From assembly GCF_026745355.1 (NCBI RefSeq), contig NC_079209.1, positions 48,378,461-48,442,460 of the forward strand: a stretch of DNA of 64,000 bases. Reading direction: 5' to 3'. The notes beneath the pieces were generated by a model. That model saw nothing but the letters and a program-made list of their open reading frames with translations. It searched no databases and was not told the origin of the DNA. The stretch's first letter is position 1. Each line of letters starts with the position of its first letter. Source of the stretch: Beta vulgaris subsp. vulgaris (taxonomy: Eukaryota > Streptophyta > Magnoliopsida > Caryophyllales > Amaranthaceae). Both the position numbers and the translations under genes were made by a program. Shown here piece after piece: positions 44,178 to 58,254 of the stretch.

Positions 44178-45179
44178 ATGGTTCGCTTTGAGGACATGGA
44201 GGAGGATCCTAGTTTAGGTTTCTTCCTGTTCCACCACCTGAATTTTTTGGATGAAAAGGAGGATTACGTGATTGAGGAGTTATTTGAGAAAACTTGTGGA
44301 CCTAATGACGCCATTCAATATGTGACCTCAACGAAAGAGAATGGAAATTCTCTTTTCAAAGTAACTGAATTTTGCAGAGCTTATGCAATATATCGAAATG
44401 CTATGAAGTGTCTTTGTGTTACCATTTCTCTCATTTATGAAGAGTGCTCTGCTCATAATATTGATCCTGAAATTAGAGAGCTAGTTATTTCTCTGCCATT
44501 AAACATTGCAGCGTGTGAAATCAAACTTAGTTTGTTTAAGGAAGCCATTAGTTCATGTTCCTTGGTGTTAGAGGTTGATAAGAGTAATGTGAATGTTCTT
44601 TTTAGGCGAGGCGTGTCTCTTACAAAAATTGGAAGTTTTGAAGATGGTTACTATGATTTTAGGATGGCCAGAGGAATTGAGCCAAACAATAAGGCGGTTG
44701 CTCAAGAGCTTGCAAGTCTTGAGGTCGTCCTCTTCCAATTTCCTAGAGTTGATGATGATGTATGTCAAGACCCGATGTTTAGTGGCATAGCCCCACATGA
44801 TGCTACCGGTTTCACATTGTTGAACCCTGGACCCAATGCAATGAATTTGGATGTCCAGGAAGAAGTCAAAAATAATTTCTCTTTGGTGAACAGCAAAGAA
44901 GATGAGTTCATGGCGAATCAGGACATAAAGTGGGAAGAGAAGGCTCCCTCTGATTGCTCGCAGAGTACAGAGCTTCCTTGTGCACAAAATATTAGAAAGG
45001 TCCCCTTCATCAACAAAAGAAAGCCATCCTCGCGCCTCATGATTTCACAATCAGATTTAGAAAAATTTAAGCAAAGGGAAAGTAATCCAATTCTGTCAAC
45101 CCCACTCTCTGTCAATTTTGAAGGTTCGCACCTTCACTTCAAAAACTGTAAATTTGAAGGAGGCCCACCGCGATTCTAA
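44178..45179 (+). CDS. Intronless TPR-domain protein ORF in the retro-insertion
   Basis: A 333-residue frame from ATG 44178 (an upstream in-frame TTG at 44100 is not a credible start). It shows about three tetratricopeptide units: STKENGNSLFKVTEFCRAYAI (first), LPLNIAACEIKLSLFKEAISSC (second) and VNVLFRRGVSLTKIGSFEDGY (third), the arrangement seen in co-chaperone TPR domains that bind Hsp90/Hsp70 tails (immunophilin or OEP61-like). Residues 190-333 have no domain I recognise. There is no intron in 1 kb. The frame is open throughout, which argues for recent capture or constraint. The parent gene is not identified. Confidence 0.6.
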   Translation: MVRFEDMEEDPSLGFFLFHHLNFLDEKEDYVIEELFEKTCGPNDAIQYVTSTKENGNSLFKVTEFCRAYAIYRNAMKCLCVTISLIYEECSAHNIDPEIRELVISLPLNIAACEIKLSLFKEAISSCSLVLEVDKSNVNVLFRRGVSLTKIGSFEDGYYDFRMARGIEPNNKAVAQELASLEVVLFQFPRVDDDVCQDPMFSGIAPHDATGFTLLNPGPNAMNLDVQEEVKNNFSLVNSKEDEFMANQDIKWEEKAPSDCSQSTELPCAQNIRKVPFINKRKPSSRLMISQSDLEKFKQRESNPILSTPLSVNFEGSHLHFKNCKFEGGPPRF

Positions 45180-45221
45180 ATTGTGGGCCGCACAGGTCTC
45201 TAATCCTCGACTCTTCAAGAC

Positions 45222-45605
45222 ATGCAGCAACACCGTGAGGTAAGTAAAGGTAAATTCACTAACACAATTTTGAGTGCAAGTATCCACGTACAAGACAAAC
45301 TCTGCTATCTGGATCATTCACTCAAGCAAGACATCACAAAAGTACAACTTTGGCAAGAAGCTCAGTTGAAAGGCTACGAAGATCAATTGGACATGTTGTT
45401 CTCCCGACCAAACCTATTTTTGGAAGAAAGTTTCGAAAAAAGATTGGTGCCATCTCTCATGTTGGATCCAAACGAAAAAGCGATGCTCCAATCTCATCGG
45501 ACCTTCCTTATCATATTAGGAAAAAAACTTGTTCTTTTTGTATGTTCTTTTGTAATGTTTGTACTTGTTAGTGTCTTGGGCAAGTCGCGGGATCTCAAGC
45601 TCTAG
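45222..45605 (+). CDS. Second ORF of the retro-insertion, hydrophobic C-terminus
   Basis: A 127-codon frame starting 43 bp after the TPR frame ends. The first 95 residues are hydrophilic; the end (LVLFVCSFVMFVLVSVLG) is a membrane-like segment that may simply reflect T-rich 3' sequence. The matching 3' position of the retroelement at 10859-12183 also ends in a hydrophobic run, so this may be decayed LINE sequence. Function unknown. Confidence 0.25.
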   Translation: MQQHREVSKGKFTNTILSASIHVQDKLCYLDHSLKQDITKVQLWQEAQLKGYEDQLDMLFSRPNLFLEESFEKRLVPSLMLDPNEKAMLQSHRTFLIILGKKLVLFVCSFVMFVLVSVLGKSRDLKL

Positions 45606-45712
45606 CCAGTGTTGCTAGCAAAGCTATAATGATCCCTTGATTGTCCTTAGGTAGTATTTCGAATTTTTAAGTAATGCACATTTTTTCGATGTCAAAAAAA
45701 ACTTTTATTTGG

Positions 45713-47092
45713 CAACTTTTCACTTTTTACAAGGTGTTCCATTAGAGTTTGGTTATAATCAATTCTCAACATACTTGTTTGATCAATAGTTACAAATAAA
45801 GTAATGATAGTGCATTTGACAAGGAGAAATACCTTGGCAAACAAAACCCATATATATTTTTTAAATTAGATAATTTATTGGTCCAAGCAAAATCATCCCT
45901 CATAAACTAGGAGGTAAGAAAGGAATCTAACACATAAGGAAACTTTTAAAGACTGAAAATCGAAAATTTATACCCACAAACAAATATCCAAACAAACACC
46001 CCATATATGGAAGTGATAAAAGTCAAACTCCAACCATGAGGTTGAGAGGTGGAAGCTTCAACAATTAGACTCCCACATGATTCTCAAACAAAATCCATAT
46101 GAACATAGTATATAAGACACTTCGAAAGTAAATGGGAAATGATTCCTCTTTCATAGGTGTTTATATAATAAGGGGACATTTAGTTAAAAAAAGGGATAAA
46201 CAGAAGGAATCAGAGAAACAAAAGTCAGAAAAACAATGAAAACATAAATTTTATCTTGAAACCGTACATCCAAATATTGTCTATACATCTTCCAGAGTGT
46301 CTATAATAAGTTTAATCCCCCGGCACATTTACCAGTTTCCACGATACCAAGTAATGTCATTAGGAGGTAAAATATCTGGCTGGATGGTTGACCAGCTTTT
46401 TGAAAGTACAAAAAGTTTAGTGTACAAACGCGATTGAACATCCTATCCTCCAACCTCCGGTGTATAAGCAAAAAGTGTCCTCAGAACAAAATCCCTAGGA
46501 GCTTGCTTAAGCAAAAACCTCTTCAGCATCGCCACAATAAAGTGCAAATTTACAAGGGATGTTTTCTCTCCCCGGTGTAATTGCTACTAGTCGACTACTA
46601 ATCGATTCCCCCAATATACGTCAAGGACTCCTTTGCATCAAAGAATTGTTTCATGAACTCGCAAAAAAATTGTAATAACCAAAGCTTATCACTACACCTC
46701 GATTTCTTCTATACAGGATATACAACACTTAAATCAAACACACACATCAATTTGCATGTGAAACTGTCTTGTAACTCTATAAAAGCTGGTGACCCTTAAC
46801 AACCAGCGAAATATTACCCTGCTAATTAACACGTTTCATTCCGACAAAGCCAATTCAAACAGTTTAATCAACTTATCGCAAAGTTCAGGATAACTGGAAT
46901 TATAAAATGTAAAACCAAAATACTTACGTCAAGCTCATGGGAACTACAAAACTTTTGATAAACAATTAACAAAAGAAAGACAACGCACAAAACCCACTGG
47001 AGGGTTAAACAGGGTCATTGTATGAAGTCTAGCGTAAACAATCCATCCCAGAGAAAGAAAAAAGGGTCTGTAAACTAGCCTAATAAATCTCC
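45713..47092. other. Intergenic DNA downstream of RPS3
   Basis: No frame of note. The 46250-47092 part contains the 3' flank of the RPS3 gene. I see no recognisable element, only AT-rich sequence. Confidence 0.4.
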
Positions 47093-49975
<2,883 letters not shown>

Positions 49976-50148
49976 ATTAGTAGTGTTTTTGAGTTTTCAT
50001 GGGTCCTTACTCCTTAGTCATGTTGATTCTTTTGGGTTCACGTTTTGATACTATGTGATTTCATGATTTGGGTCCATATTAGATTTGCTTCTCTCTCATA
50101 CTTTCTCCCTATTTTACTTGGGAAAACATAGGTCGTATTTGACAATTA

Positions 50149-50575
50149 CGGGGCGTTTGGTATGAGGGATTGGGAGTTTGGGGATTAGAAGATGGGATTG
50201 GGAATGGGAGTTAGAAGGTGGAAATTCATTAAATATATCCCAATCCCTTGTTTGGTATGTTAGTGGGATTAAGTAGGGAATATATTGCTAAATTACAAAT
50301 TTACCCATTTTAATGAAGGATAGCAAAAAAAGAGCAAGCAATATTGGTGAAGTATATTTTAATGAAGGGTAAATTTGTCTTTTAACATAACAAAAATAAT
50401 CCCCCTCCCTAATACCTGCCCCCCCCATGTCTTATTTTGGTGGGATTAGAGGGGGTTTAATCTCATTCCCCTTCTCATGGGAATTTAGATATCCCCTCAA
50501 ACAAACATGGGATATCTACCCATAGGGATATAATATCCCATTCCCACCCCCTAATCCCCCTAAACAAACACCCCG
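50149..50575. mobile_element. Tourist-type (PIF/Harbinger) MITE
   Basis: 427-bp element: left end CGGGGCGTTTGGTATG, right end complement of CGGGGTGTTTGTTTAG, flanked by TTA (50146-50148 and 50576-50578). Subterminal G-rich and C-rich tracts (GGGATTGGGAG.. and ..CCCATTCCCACCCCC) extend the stem. Non-coding. Confidence 0.85.
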
Positions 50576-51770
50576 TTACTCCGTAGATAGTTGTTAGTTG
50601 TTAGTTTATTGTATTAGTTGAGAGCTAATAGCTAATTATATAAGTTGATTTGACTAGTTGATAATTAATAGCTGATTGTATAAGTTGATTTGACTAGCTG
50701 ATTGTATTAGTTGTTTGTATAAAGGTGTTTGGTAAGTAACTGATATCTGATTAATACATAATTGTGTAAAATGACTTTATTAATTCTTACTAGCTTAAGC
50801 CCAACAGAAAAGTGACATGTATCAAAATTAACCATATAACTTAAAAGAAAACCTGAAAGTTATTATCATTATGAGATTATCAAAACATGGAACCTTTTAT
50901 CTATTTAAAAAAAACTTGGAACCTTAAAAAAAAGATCAATCATAGTTGGAACTGGTGGTGTCAATTTTACCTTAAACTTTTGACAATCATGTATAGTTGA
51001 TCAAGATTGGCACAACCCAAAATTTAGTAGGTTTTGGGCATGGTATGGCCTGCAATTTGGCCCTGGCCAAATCCGATTTTTGGGCAAAAATTACAGATCA
51101 TAGACAATAAAATTCAAAAATATTGGATAAATTCTTAATGGACCACAAAATGACCTCAAATAGCTGATTTTAGTGTCAAAAATTGGGCCAAGGCTTTGGC
51201 CCAAAATCAACCATTTTTTTTCTTGACAAAGCCCCCTAGCATATGATTTTCGCTAATATAGTGGGACTTACTATCAAACACCCATATATAAACTTGTATA
51301 TAATATTGTAACCATTTAATTTGCATAGTAACTTTTGCTAACAATTGAAAAGTTGGTCCCCTAACAATTTAATAAGGAGAGAGAAAGTGAGACCATAGAA
51401 ATAAGGGGGGAATGGGGTGTAAATTTTGAGAAAATCAGTTGGGACAACGAAAATTTGGTGGGAATTGTAATTGGCTCTAAATTGATTCGCTCTAAAATTT
51501 CAGAATTTTGGAGCCAAAATATTCAAACATTAAAAACCAAGTTGTCGAGTTTACAAAAGCAGCAACTATTCAACCCTTTAGACCCCATTATTAAATGTTT
51601 TCATCTCCTCTTCTTTTCCTACCTTCTGGTTGTTCTATTGTTCAAAAAAAAAATCTTCAATTAGAAATGACACTTGCACACATAGCACCATATTAAGTTA
51701 GTTTTTACACATTTCTCTAAACAACAAAAAGACCAAAAAACAAGACCAGCAAATCTTTCGTTTCAGTCAG
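50576..51770. other. Intergenic DNA with a short tandem repeat
   Basis: Near 50620-50725 about three copies of a 'agctgattgtataagttgatttgactag' type unit (28-45 bp) are arranged in tandem. The remainder is AT-rich. A 69-codon frame at 51455-51664 has no features. Confidence 0.4.
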
Positions 51771-51771
51771 C

Positions 51772-54700
51772 ATGGATAATGGTGAAGTTGTTGATCCTAG
51801 ATTCTGGTCCATTGAGTAGCTCTTCTGGGAAGACTTCTAGCTACAAGAAGACATAGAAAATGAGGAAGAAGCAACGACTCAGGAAGAAATAACTTGAAGC
51901 AAGTATTAGAAGGCAGAAACTTAATCTCAAACTTGCACAAAAAAGACTAATTATGGACAATATACTTCTAAATCAGAATGATGGAAAAATTCCATTGGGG
52001 TTTTCAAAGCAAACTTACCAATGAAGTTGTTGTACACAAGAGCACTATCAATAAAATCTACAAAGATGCAATGAAACAAAGATTATAGGGTAATGCAATA
52101 GATGTCATGAGTAAGAGACATGGTAGATGTGGGAGGAAACCAAAGCACTATTCAGATGATTTTTTGCAATCAGTGCCCCTGCATCTTAGAACCACAACTA
52201 GGGCCTTTGCAGGAGCACTGAAATCCCCCATATTATTGTTTACAAGCTGTTGAAAAGGGTAAATTAAGGTCACACACATCTAGTAACCACCCAAGAGTGA
52301 TAGAGGCACACAAGTTGTCCAAGATGAAGTGGGTGTTTGTAACATCCCAACAATACCTTTTTTCCAAATGCCTTTTCAATATAAAACTTAGAGAATTATC
52401 AAACCATTATCGCTCGTGTAATAACGTATCAGCTTGTTCACAATTTTACTTCAGAAATAATAATAAAAAATAACTTTGAATAAAACTTAGTCAACTCCAA
52501 AAGTCAAACCAACATAAAGTCAAAAGTCAACTATAAAATAGTAAAGTCAACACAAGCTCTTCATGATTTTCCGACCCCATGATGCATCATCTTTAAACTT
52601 GTAATGGACGATACTCTATTGATCCCGAGAGATTGCTCACCAAATGAGTCATCACAGGTATCAGTGGCATAGCCATGATCAACACATAGAGACAAAGTAC
52701 ATAATCAACAAAACTAAGTACTACATAGGAAATAAATATAAACCCTAACATGATACTAATAAACAATAAACAAGGATAATTAAGAATATGATAACATAAC
52801 AGACTACTTTTACTAAACTAAACTCCACAACAAGTAAGTTAATTGATTTAGATGGAATAGGCAATGAAAAGAGTTGTCCAAATCAAATCAGTCTTCAATT
52901 TAGAAGACAAAGTACGGGCACGACTCCGTACTCCCTTGACCTACGATATCGAAGAATATTTTAAATAAAAATAGAACACAATGATCAATCCTTTCCCAAG
53001 AAAAGCCATGAGATACGATCATGTACTCCAACTCATACTAGTCCGACACTTCAGACGTGCACAAGTTTAAAGCTATTGCTATTCACTTTTCACTTTAAGT
53101 AATTACTAAATTATTTACTTGTTATGATTCAAAAAGTAAGACAAACAATATAATCATCAAGGATACATAAACTTCCATTTTTTATCCTTGCATGGATTAG
53201 AGAAGGTGATCATCAACTTAACAACCCAAGAATAATTTCAATATTAAATTTCAAGACCATTATTTATTTGTTGATCCAAGTCAACAACCAACCAACCTTT
53301 CATAGGTGAATAACCAACTTACCGAATAAGGCCCTCGATCATTAAAGTAATTAAATGATCCAGAGGGAAGAACATGATCCAATTCATGATCCAATACCAA
53401 CATAATTATTAATCCTTCATGTGAATTAATAAAATAAAGTTCCCAAATCTCATATGCTTGTATCAATCATCCATACAAACATAATATAATCATCATAATC
53501 AACATGCTTCACACAAGAACATAAACATGCAAATTCAATTGAATATAAATCACATAGGAACTAGAAATAGTTTCCTATACATGATACTACATAAAATCCC
53601 ACCCTTAGGACATGATACTAATCCAACCCACATGTATGTACCTTGTGTAGACAAAATGCGAGGCCACCTTAACAAGCTTAATTGTCGCCTAAAGAGAATT
53701 CTCCGCCTACCAATAATCAAAATAACCGCAAATCAATACTATATAAATTTCCAACAACATTAAAATATTTTAAATCCTCTTTAAAAATATTTAAAAACCT
53801 TTTTCATAATTAAAACTTCAATTATTAATACTTCCTAGTATAGTAGTACTATACTAGTCATTAAAATCCTCAAAAAACTCATACTTTGATCATTAAAACT
53901 CCATCATAAACATACTTATAAAAATTCCAAGAACTTATAATGTATTTAAAACCCTTTAAAACATACTTAAACATAATCATAATCATAAGAGTACTCAATT
54001 TCATAAACTATAATATACTGCTATGATTTTCCAACTCATAAAACCCTAAAAATCCATGCTTTGATACTTAAAAGCTTAATTTAAACTTAATAACTGAATC
54101 TAAAATTTAATTTACTTCACTACATAAATTACATATCTGAAATTTATATTTAAATCATCAAACCATAAACTTTAATCATGTAAACATTAAATCAATCCTT
54201 AAAAATATAAAGTTAGCATTAAATAAAAATAGAGGAGGAAGAAATAAACCAAAAGAGATGAAGGAAAACCGTCGGCACGAGCGGGAAAGGTCGCGACTGC
54301 TGTCGGTGGTCCGCGGTGGCTACTGGCGGCAGGTGCACGAGAGAAGAGGAAGAAAACGAAAGAGAGAGAGAGAAAAGAGGGGGAAGGCCGAAAAAAGAAA
54401 GGAGAAGGAAGAGAAAGAATATAAGTGTGGGAAAAACTTGGGGCTTTTGAGGAATATATAGTTACCCTTTTTTGGGATTGGGGAATTGTGTTTAGGCTTT
54501 AATAATATATAATGATTGGAGACTTGAGCATAGTTGGGTTCATCTAACCCATTTTAAAATCCTTTTTACTAAACTAAAAAATATTTAAACTATTTAAATA
54601 ATTTTCAAAGTATGACTAAATAAAATATTTGATTACTTAACATTATTAAATAATTCTTTTGACTTTCAAGTATTCAACCTTTTAAGAAATAAAATATTTA

Positions 54701-55675
54701 AACATTAAAATATATATAATATACATCAAAATGCATTTATAAAATTCATAAAATTAAGGGGTATTACAGTGTTGACTATCTTCATCTTGGTACACCAACA
54801 ACAAATCCAATATTCATGGACACGCAAAATTTCAGCATATTAATTGATGAGAAATGGATCTATTTGATCCCTGGAATGAGGAGATTTTATTTCCTACCTT
54901 TTGAGGATGACCCATATAGGTGTTAAAGTGATATTCATGGGTGTTATTGGGAGTCCAAAATATGACACCAATGAAATTGAAATCCATGATGGCAAGTATG
55001 GAATCAACCCTTTTGTTCACTATGTCAGAGCAAAGAAAAGAAGCAAGAATATGGCAACATGCACTCTTGAGACAAAGGCAGTTGAGTCAATCACAAAAAA
55101 AAGTCATCAGAAACATGCTTATTGACAATGCGATACCACGAATTATGAAAAAATGGCCTGCCCATTTACCAAGAAATATTCAATTGCAGCAAAGACAACG
55201 CTGGACCACACATATCATATGCTGATATGGGATTCAAAGAAGTTGCAACACAGAATGGGTTCAACATACAACTGACAAATCAACTACCCCAATCCCCTAA
55301 TCTTAACTTGGTGGATATGTGTTTGTTTAGGGTTGTTCAATCAGTTCAACATCAAGTCTTTCCACATAATGTAGATGAGCTAATCACAAGAGTTCAAGAT
55401 GTTTATGACTTCTATGACACCCAAAAGATTAAGTTTGCATGGTTGCAGTTATAATATGTGATGACTGAGATTTTGAAAGTGAAATGGGGTAACGATTACA
55501 AGAATCTTCGTCATGGGAAAGCACATTTACAAAGAATAGGGGTGTTACCAGAAAATGTTAAGGTGGACAATCACTAGTTGATGAGGCAATTGAGTATCTT
55601 AATGAAACGGAGGTTCTAGATTTTTCTAATGTCCAATACTTCAATGATGAAGGGGAGAAAGTGGATGCAGATTAG
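51772..55675 (+). pseudogene. Second mariner-like transposase, split by a solo LTR
   Basis: The N-terminal part (51772-52337) contains KRHGRCGRKPKHYSDDFL and, just before the break, IEAHKLSKMKW. After the LTR the frame resumes VDYLHLGTPTTNPIFMDTQNF then LIDEKWIYL (first catalytic Asp), SKDNAGPHISYAD (second) and LNLVDMCLFRVVQS (third). Thirty-nine residues separate the second and third Asp, the plant DD39D spacing. There are many stops and frame changes, so it is older than the copy at 15098-16588, and its terminal inverted repeats could not be recognised. Confidence 0.85.
52338..54768. mobile_element. 2.4-kb solo LTR inserted in the mariner transposase
   Basis: The segment starts TGTAACATCCC and ends GGGTATTACA and is flanked on both sides by GTGTT (52333-52337 and 54769-54773), a perfect 5-bp target duplication. 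It is 2431 bp, encodes no retroviral-type domain and has no partner LTR, so it is a solo LTR left after recombination, most likely of a Ty3/gypsy element with long LTRs. A GA-rich stretch near 54258-54420 (open frame MKENRRHERERSR..) is low-complexity, not a gene. Removal of the LTR restores transposase homology across the joint. Confidence 0.92.
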
Positions 55676-58245
55676 GTAAGGGGGTAATTCATGTTTTGGC
55701 ATAAGTAACTTACCAATGCACTTTTTTATTTGTATTGATGCTATTGATGCATGATGACTGCTACACCTAACCACAGGCTATGTTTTAGATGGAACATGAT
55801 GCATATTTTGTGTATAGGTAATTTAGGGTCGTGCATGATGATAGTGAACGGTCTTAGGTAAAACATGATGGCCACTTTATTTATAGGAAGTGTTAGTACA
55901 TGCATCAAGTTCTTGTTATGTGTCTTTTGTGTACATATGTAATTGATAAGGTAGTCATGTAATGTAATACATCATTTTTAGTTAATGGTAATTAAGCTTT
56001 TTTTGTTCTATTAATTTTAATGTCACTTAGATATGAGATCAGGGTATTGGGCACAATCTAAACCAGTCTTATATGGCAGACAAATTAATAATCATTTGAC
56101 TTCTTTAATGCATAACAGATTAACAATATTATCAACACATGACCCATGCTTGATTCTTAAGTGCATTCAAATTTGGAGCCTACAACATGGGTTATGTGAT
56201 ATGTTGAGTCCCATCATCATTTGGATATTTGTGACTATGATCTCTCACATTTGGTCATTGATATCTTAAGGGACTCATTTCAACATGCCTCATATTATTC
56301 AAACCAGGGACCAACAACAAAATAAACCAACTAATTTCCAATTATTTCCCAGCAGCCATTAGGCAAATCTAGTCCATTTCACGCAATTAACACAAGTACT
56401 CATTAGGCAAATGAAGGAAATGCAACACTTTTGTGTAAATCACACAAGAACTCATAATCCACAAACTTCTCATCATAATCCTCATCACAAAGGGGACTTA
56501 CCAACAAAGATTAGGGAACAAATCATTACAATAACATAATGATAACAGAGTAGGCAATAAATCATCACAACAACTTAATGTTCATGGAGTAGGCAATAAA
56601 TCATCATAGACCACCAACAAATCATCATCATAGAGTGAATTAAAAGACAAGATGAAAGATCACAAAACCTTAGGAACTCTATTGAGTTCCTTTGCGTAGT
56701 AAAAGGAAAGAATGCTTAGTTGGATCTAATTCATCCCCTTCAACATGGGGACTCATAGGGATCTCAGGACCATCATCATCAAAGTTATGTCCTCCTCATA
56801 ATCCTCGTACACTTTAAAAAGACGAAGGTTGTCATCATCATCTTCATAGAACATACCATATTAATTCCCCCCCCCCCTCCTCAGTTTCTACCACAGATAG
56901 CCCCTCCCAAGGCAACCCATCTTTTTCCTCCAATAAATTCTCAATATCCATCTTGGAATGAACAACCCTCTTTTGGCCTAAACAACCTTCATTAACACCC
57001 ACTTCAAATGCGCAAACAATGGGTGGTATAGACGTGTTTTAGCCCTAATTTTGTCTCTCTCCTCCTCACTGGCCGAATCTATAATTTTTACACCCTTTTC
57101 CCTTAGATCTAAACATTAACCCTAGATCTAATTTTAGGTTTCGGGGACTTACCAGAGGGAGTGTTGAAAGCAACTTCTTACTCACCATTTTTTTTATTCC
57201 AATTTCTCAGCCGTTCTCATCGCCTTCTCCAATGCTTTTATGGATTTGTTGCTCAAACAACTTGCTGCTTCGCCAATTTAATACATTTTCCACGCATAAG
57301 GACTTCTATAGGAAATTGAATTCGCCAAATCTCGGCAAATTATCATCTCCTCCTCCATTTTCGTAGTGGAGGTTGCGTTTGTTAATTGCTGAGTGTTTAT
57401 CATGGTTGAATTTTGGTGCGAGAGAAGAAGATGAGGAGAGAGAAGAATACGAAGAGAGAAGAAGATGATGAGAATCGACTGAGGAATGAGATGGATTTTG
57501 AGGGGTTAGGGTTCTGGGGTGGGAAGGGGTTTTATGATGAACGTTAAATGATCAATTCAATTTGATCTGATGTGGGTTGTTGGTAGTTGGGATGTTGAGG
57601 AGTGACATCAGAGTTTTGGTGTGAATCATTAAGTAAAGAAAGTCCCATTATGATTTTAATCTGTTTTTGGAGTCCAAATTAGTGTAACTAAATAAAGCTT
57701 AATTAGTTTTAGTAGGCGTATATTCGTAGTTTCACACTCAAAATCTTTACCAAAAATAGAATGAAGTAAAATGTTTCATTTAATTTGAAGTTATCGTTCA
57801 TAAAAACTATTGCATTTAATTTGGAACAGATAAACTAATACAATAAACAATAAAGACAGTAACCAATGATCATCACGTGAAGGGAGAAGTCTTCAAATAC
57901 ATTATGTTTCTCTAATAAAAATTAGGTCCTAAAAGTGATGCTTGGGTTGGGTTTAATGAGGCATAAAATAGGTAATTAGACGAGAAATTTTCTAGTTCCT
58001 TATGAGCAATTTCAGTGGTTGTAGACTTGGCAATAATTTTAGTATACACCTGCACATTTTATATATAATCATAGATGTTAATTAGGTTAATATCACCAAG
58101 TCCCTCTATTCTTCTTTTGTTTCTTCTAACTTTTTTTTTTCTCGAGGTCTATGAGAATAAACTTTGACTACACTTGTCTCTTATTATATCATTTTGTTAC
58201 TAAACAATTTAAAAATTGCATCTACGAAGTTTTGTTTATTGTTTA
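55676..58245 (-). other. Gene-like minus-strand segment and spacer, unresolved
   Basis: From about 57560 down to 56690 the minus strand has gene-like texture: a leader with CTAACCC and CT-rich words, an ATG-containing stretch (MEEEMIICRDLANSISYRS..), a possible donor (gtaagt near 57150), and an acidic segment ending DELDPTKHSFLLLRKGTQ. Frames are interrupted and no family is certain; the acidic segment faintly recalls the N-terminus of the mariner transposases. The sequences 55676-56690 and 57560-58245 show nothing definite. Confidence 0.25.
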
Positions 58246-58254
58246 ATTGTCAAA

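Larger units (their letters stand above)
43716..45699 (+). mobile_element. Target-site-flanked retro-insertion carrying a TPR ORF
   Basis: The 13-base word AACTTTTATTTGG is repeated exactly at 43703-43715 and 45700-45712, the mark of LINE-type insertion, and the 3' end is a short A-run (45694-45701). The last 60 bases resemble the 3' end of the retroelement at 10859-12183. The 5' part (43740-44170) is a GC-richer leader (aaaccctagg.., ccgccggcgagc) typical of plant LINE or gene leaders. In the middle is an intronless TPR reading frame. No reverse transcriptase is present. It is best read as a non-autonomous LINE derivative that captured a host cDNA, or a processed retrogene with LINE-like end. 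Confidence 0.8.

Noticed and set aside
54258..54461. Arg/Lys/Glu-rich ORF
   Set aside because: Low-complexity GA-rich tract inside the solo LTR, with no homologous features.
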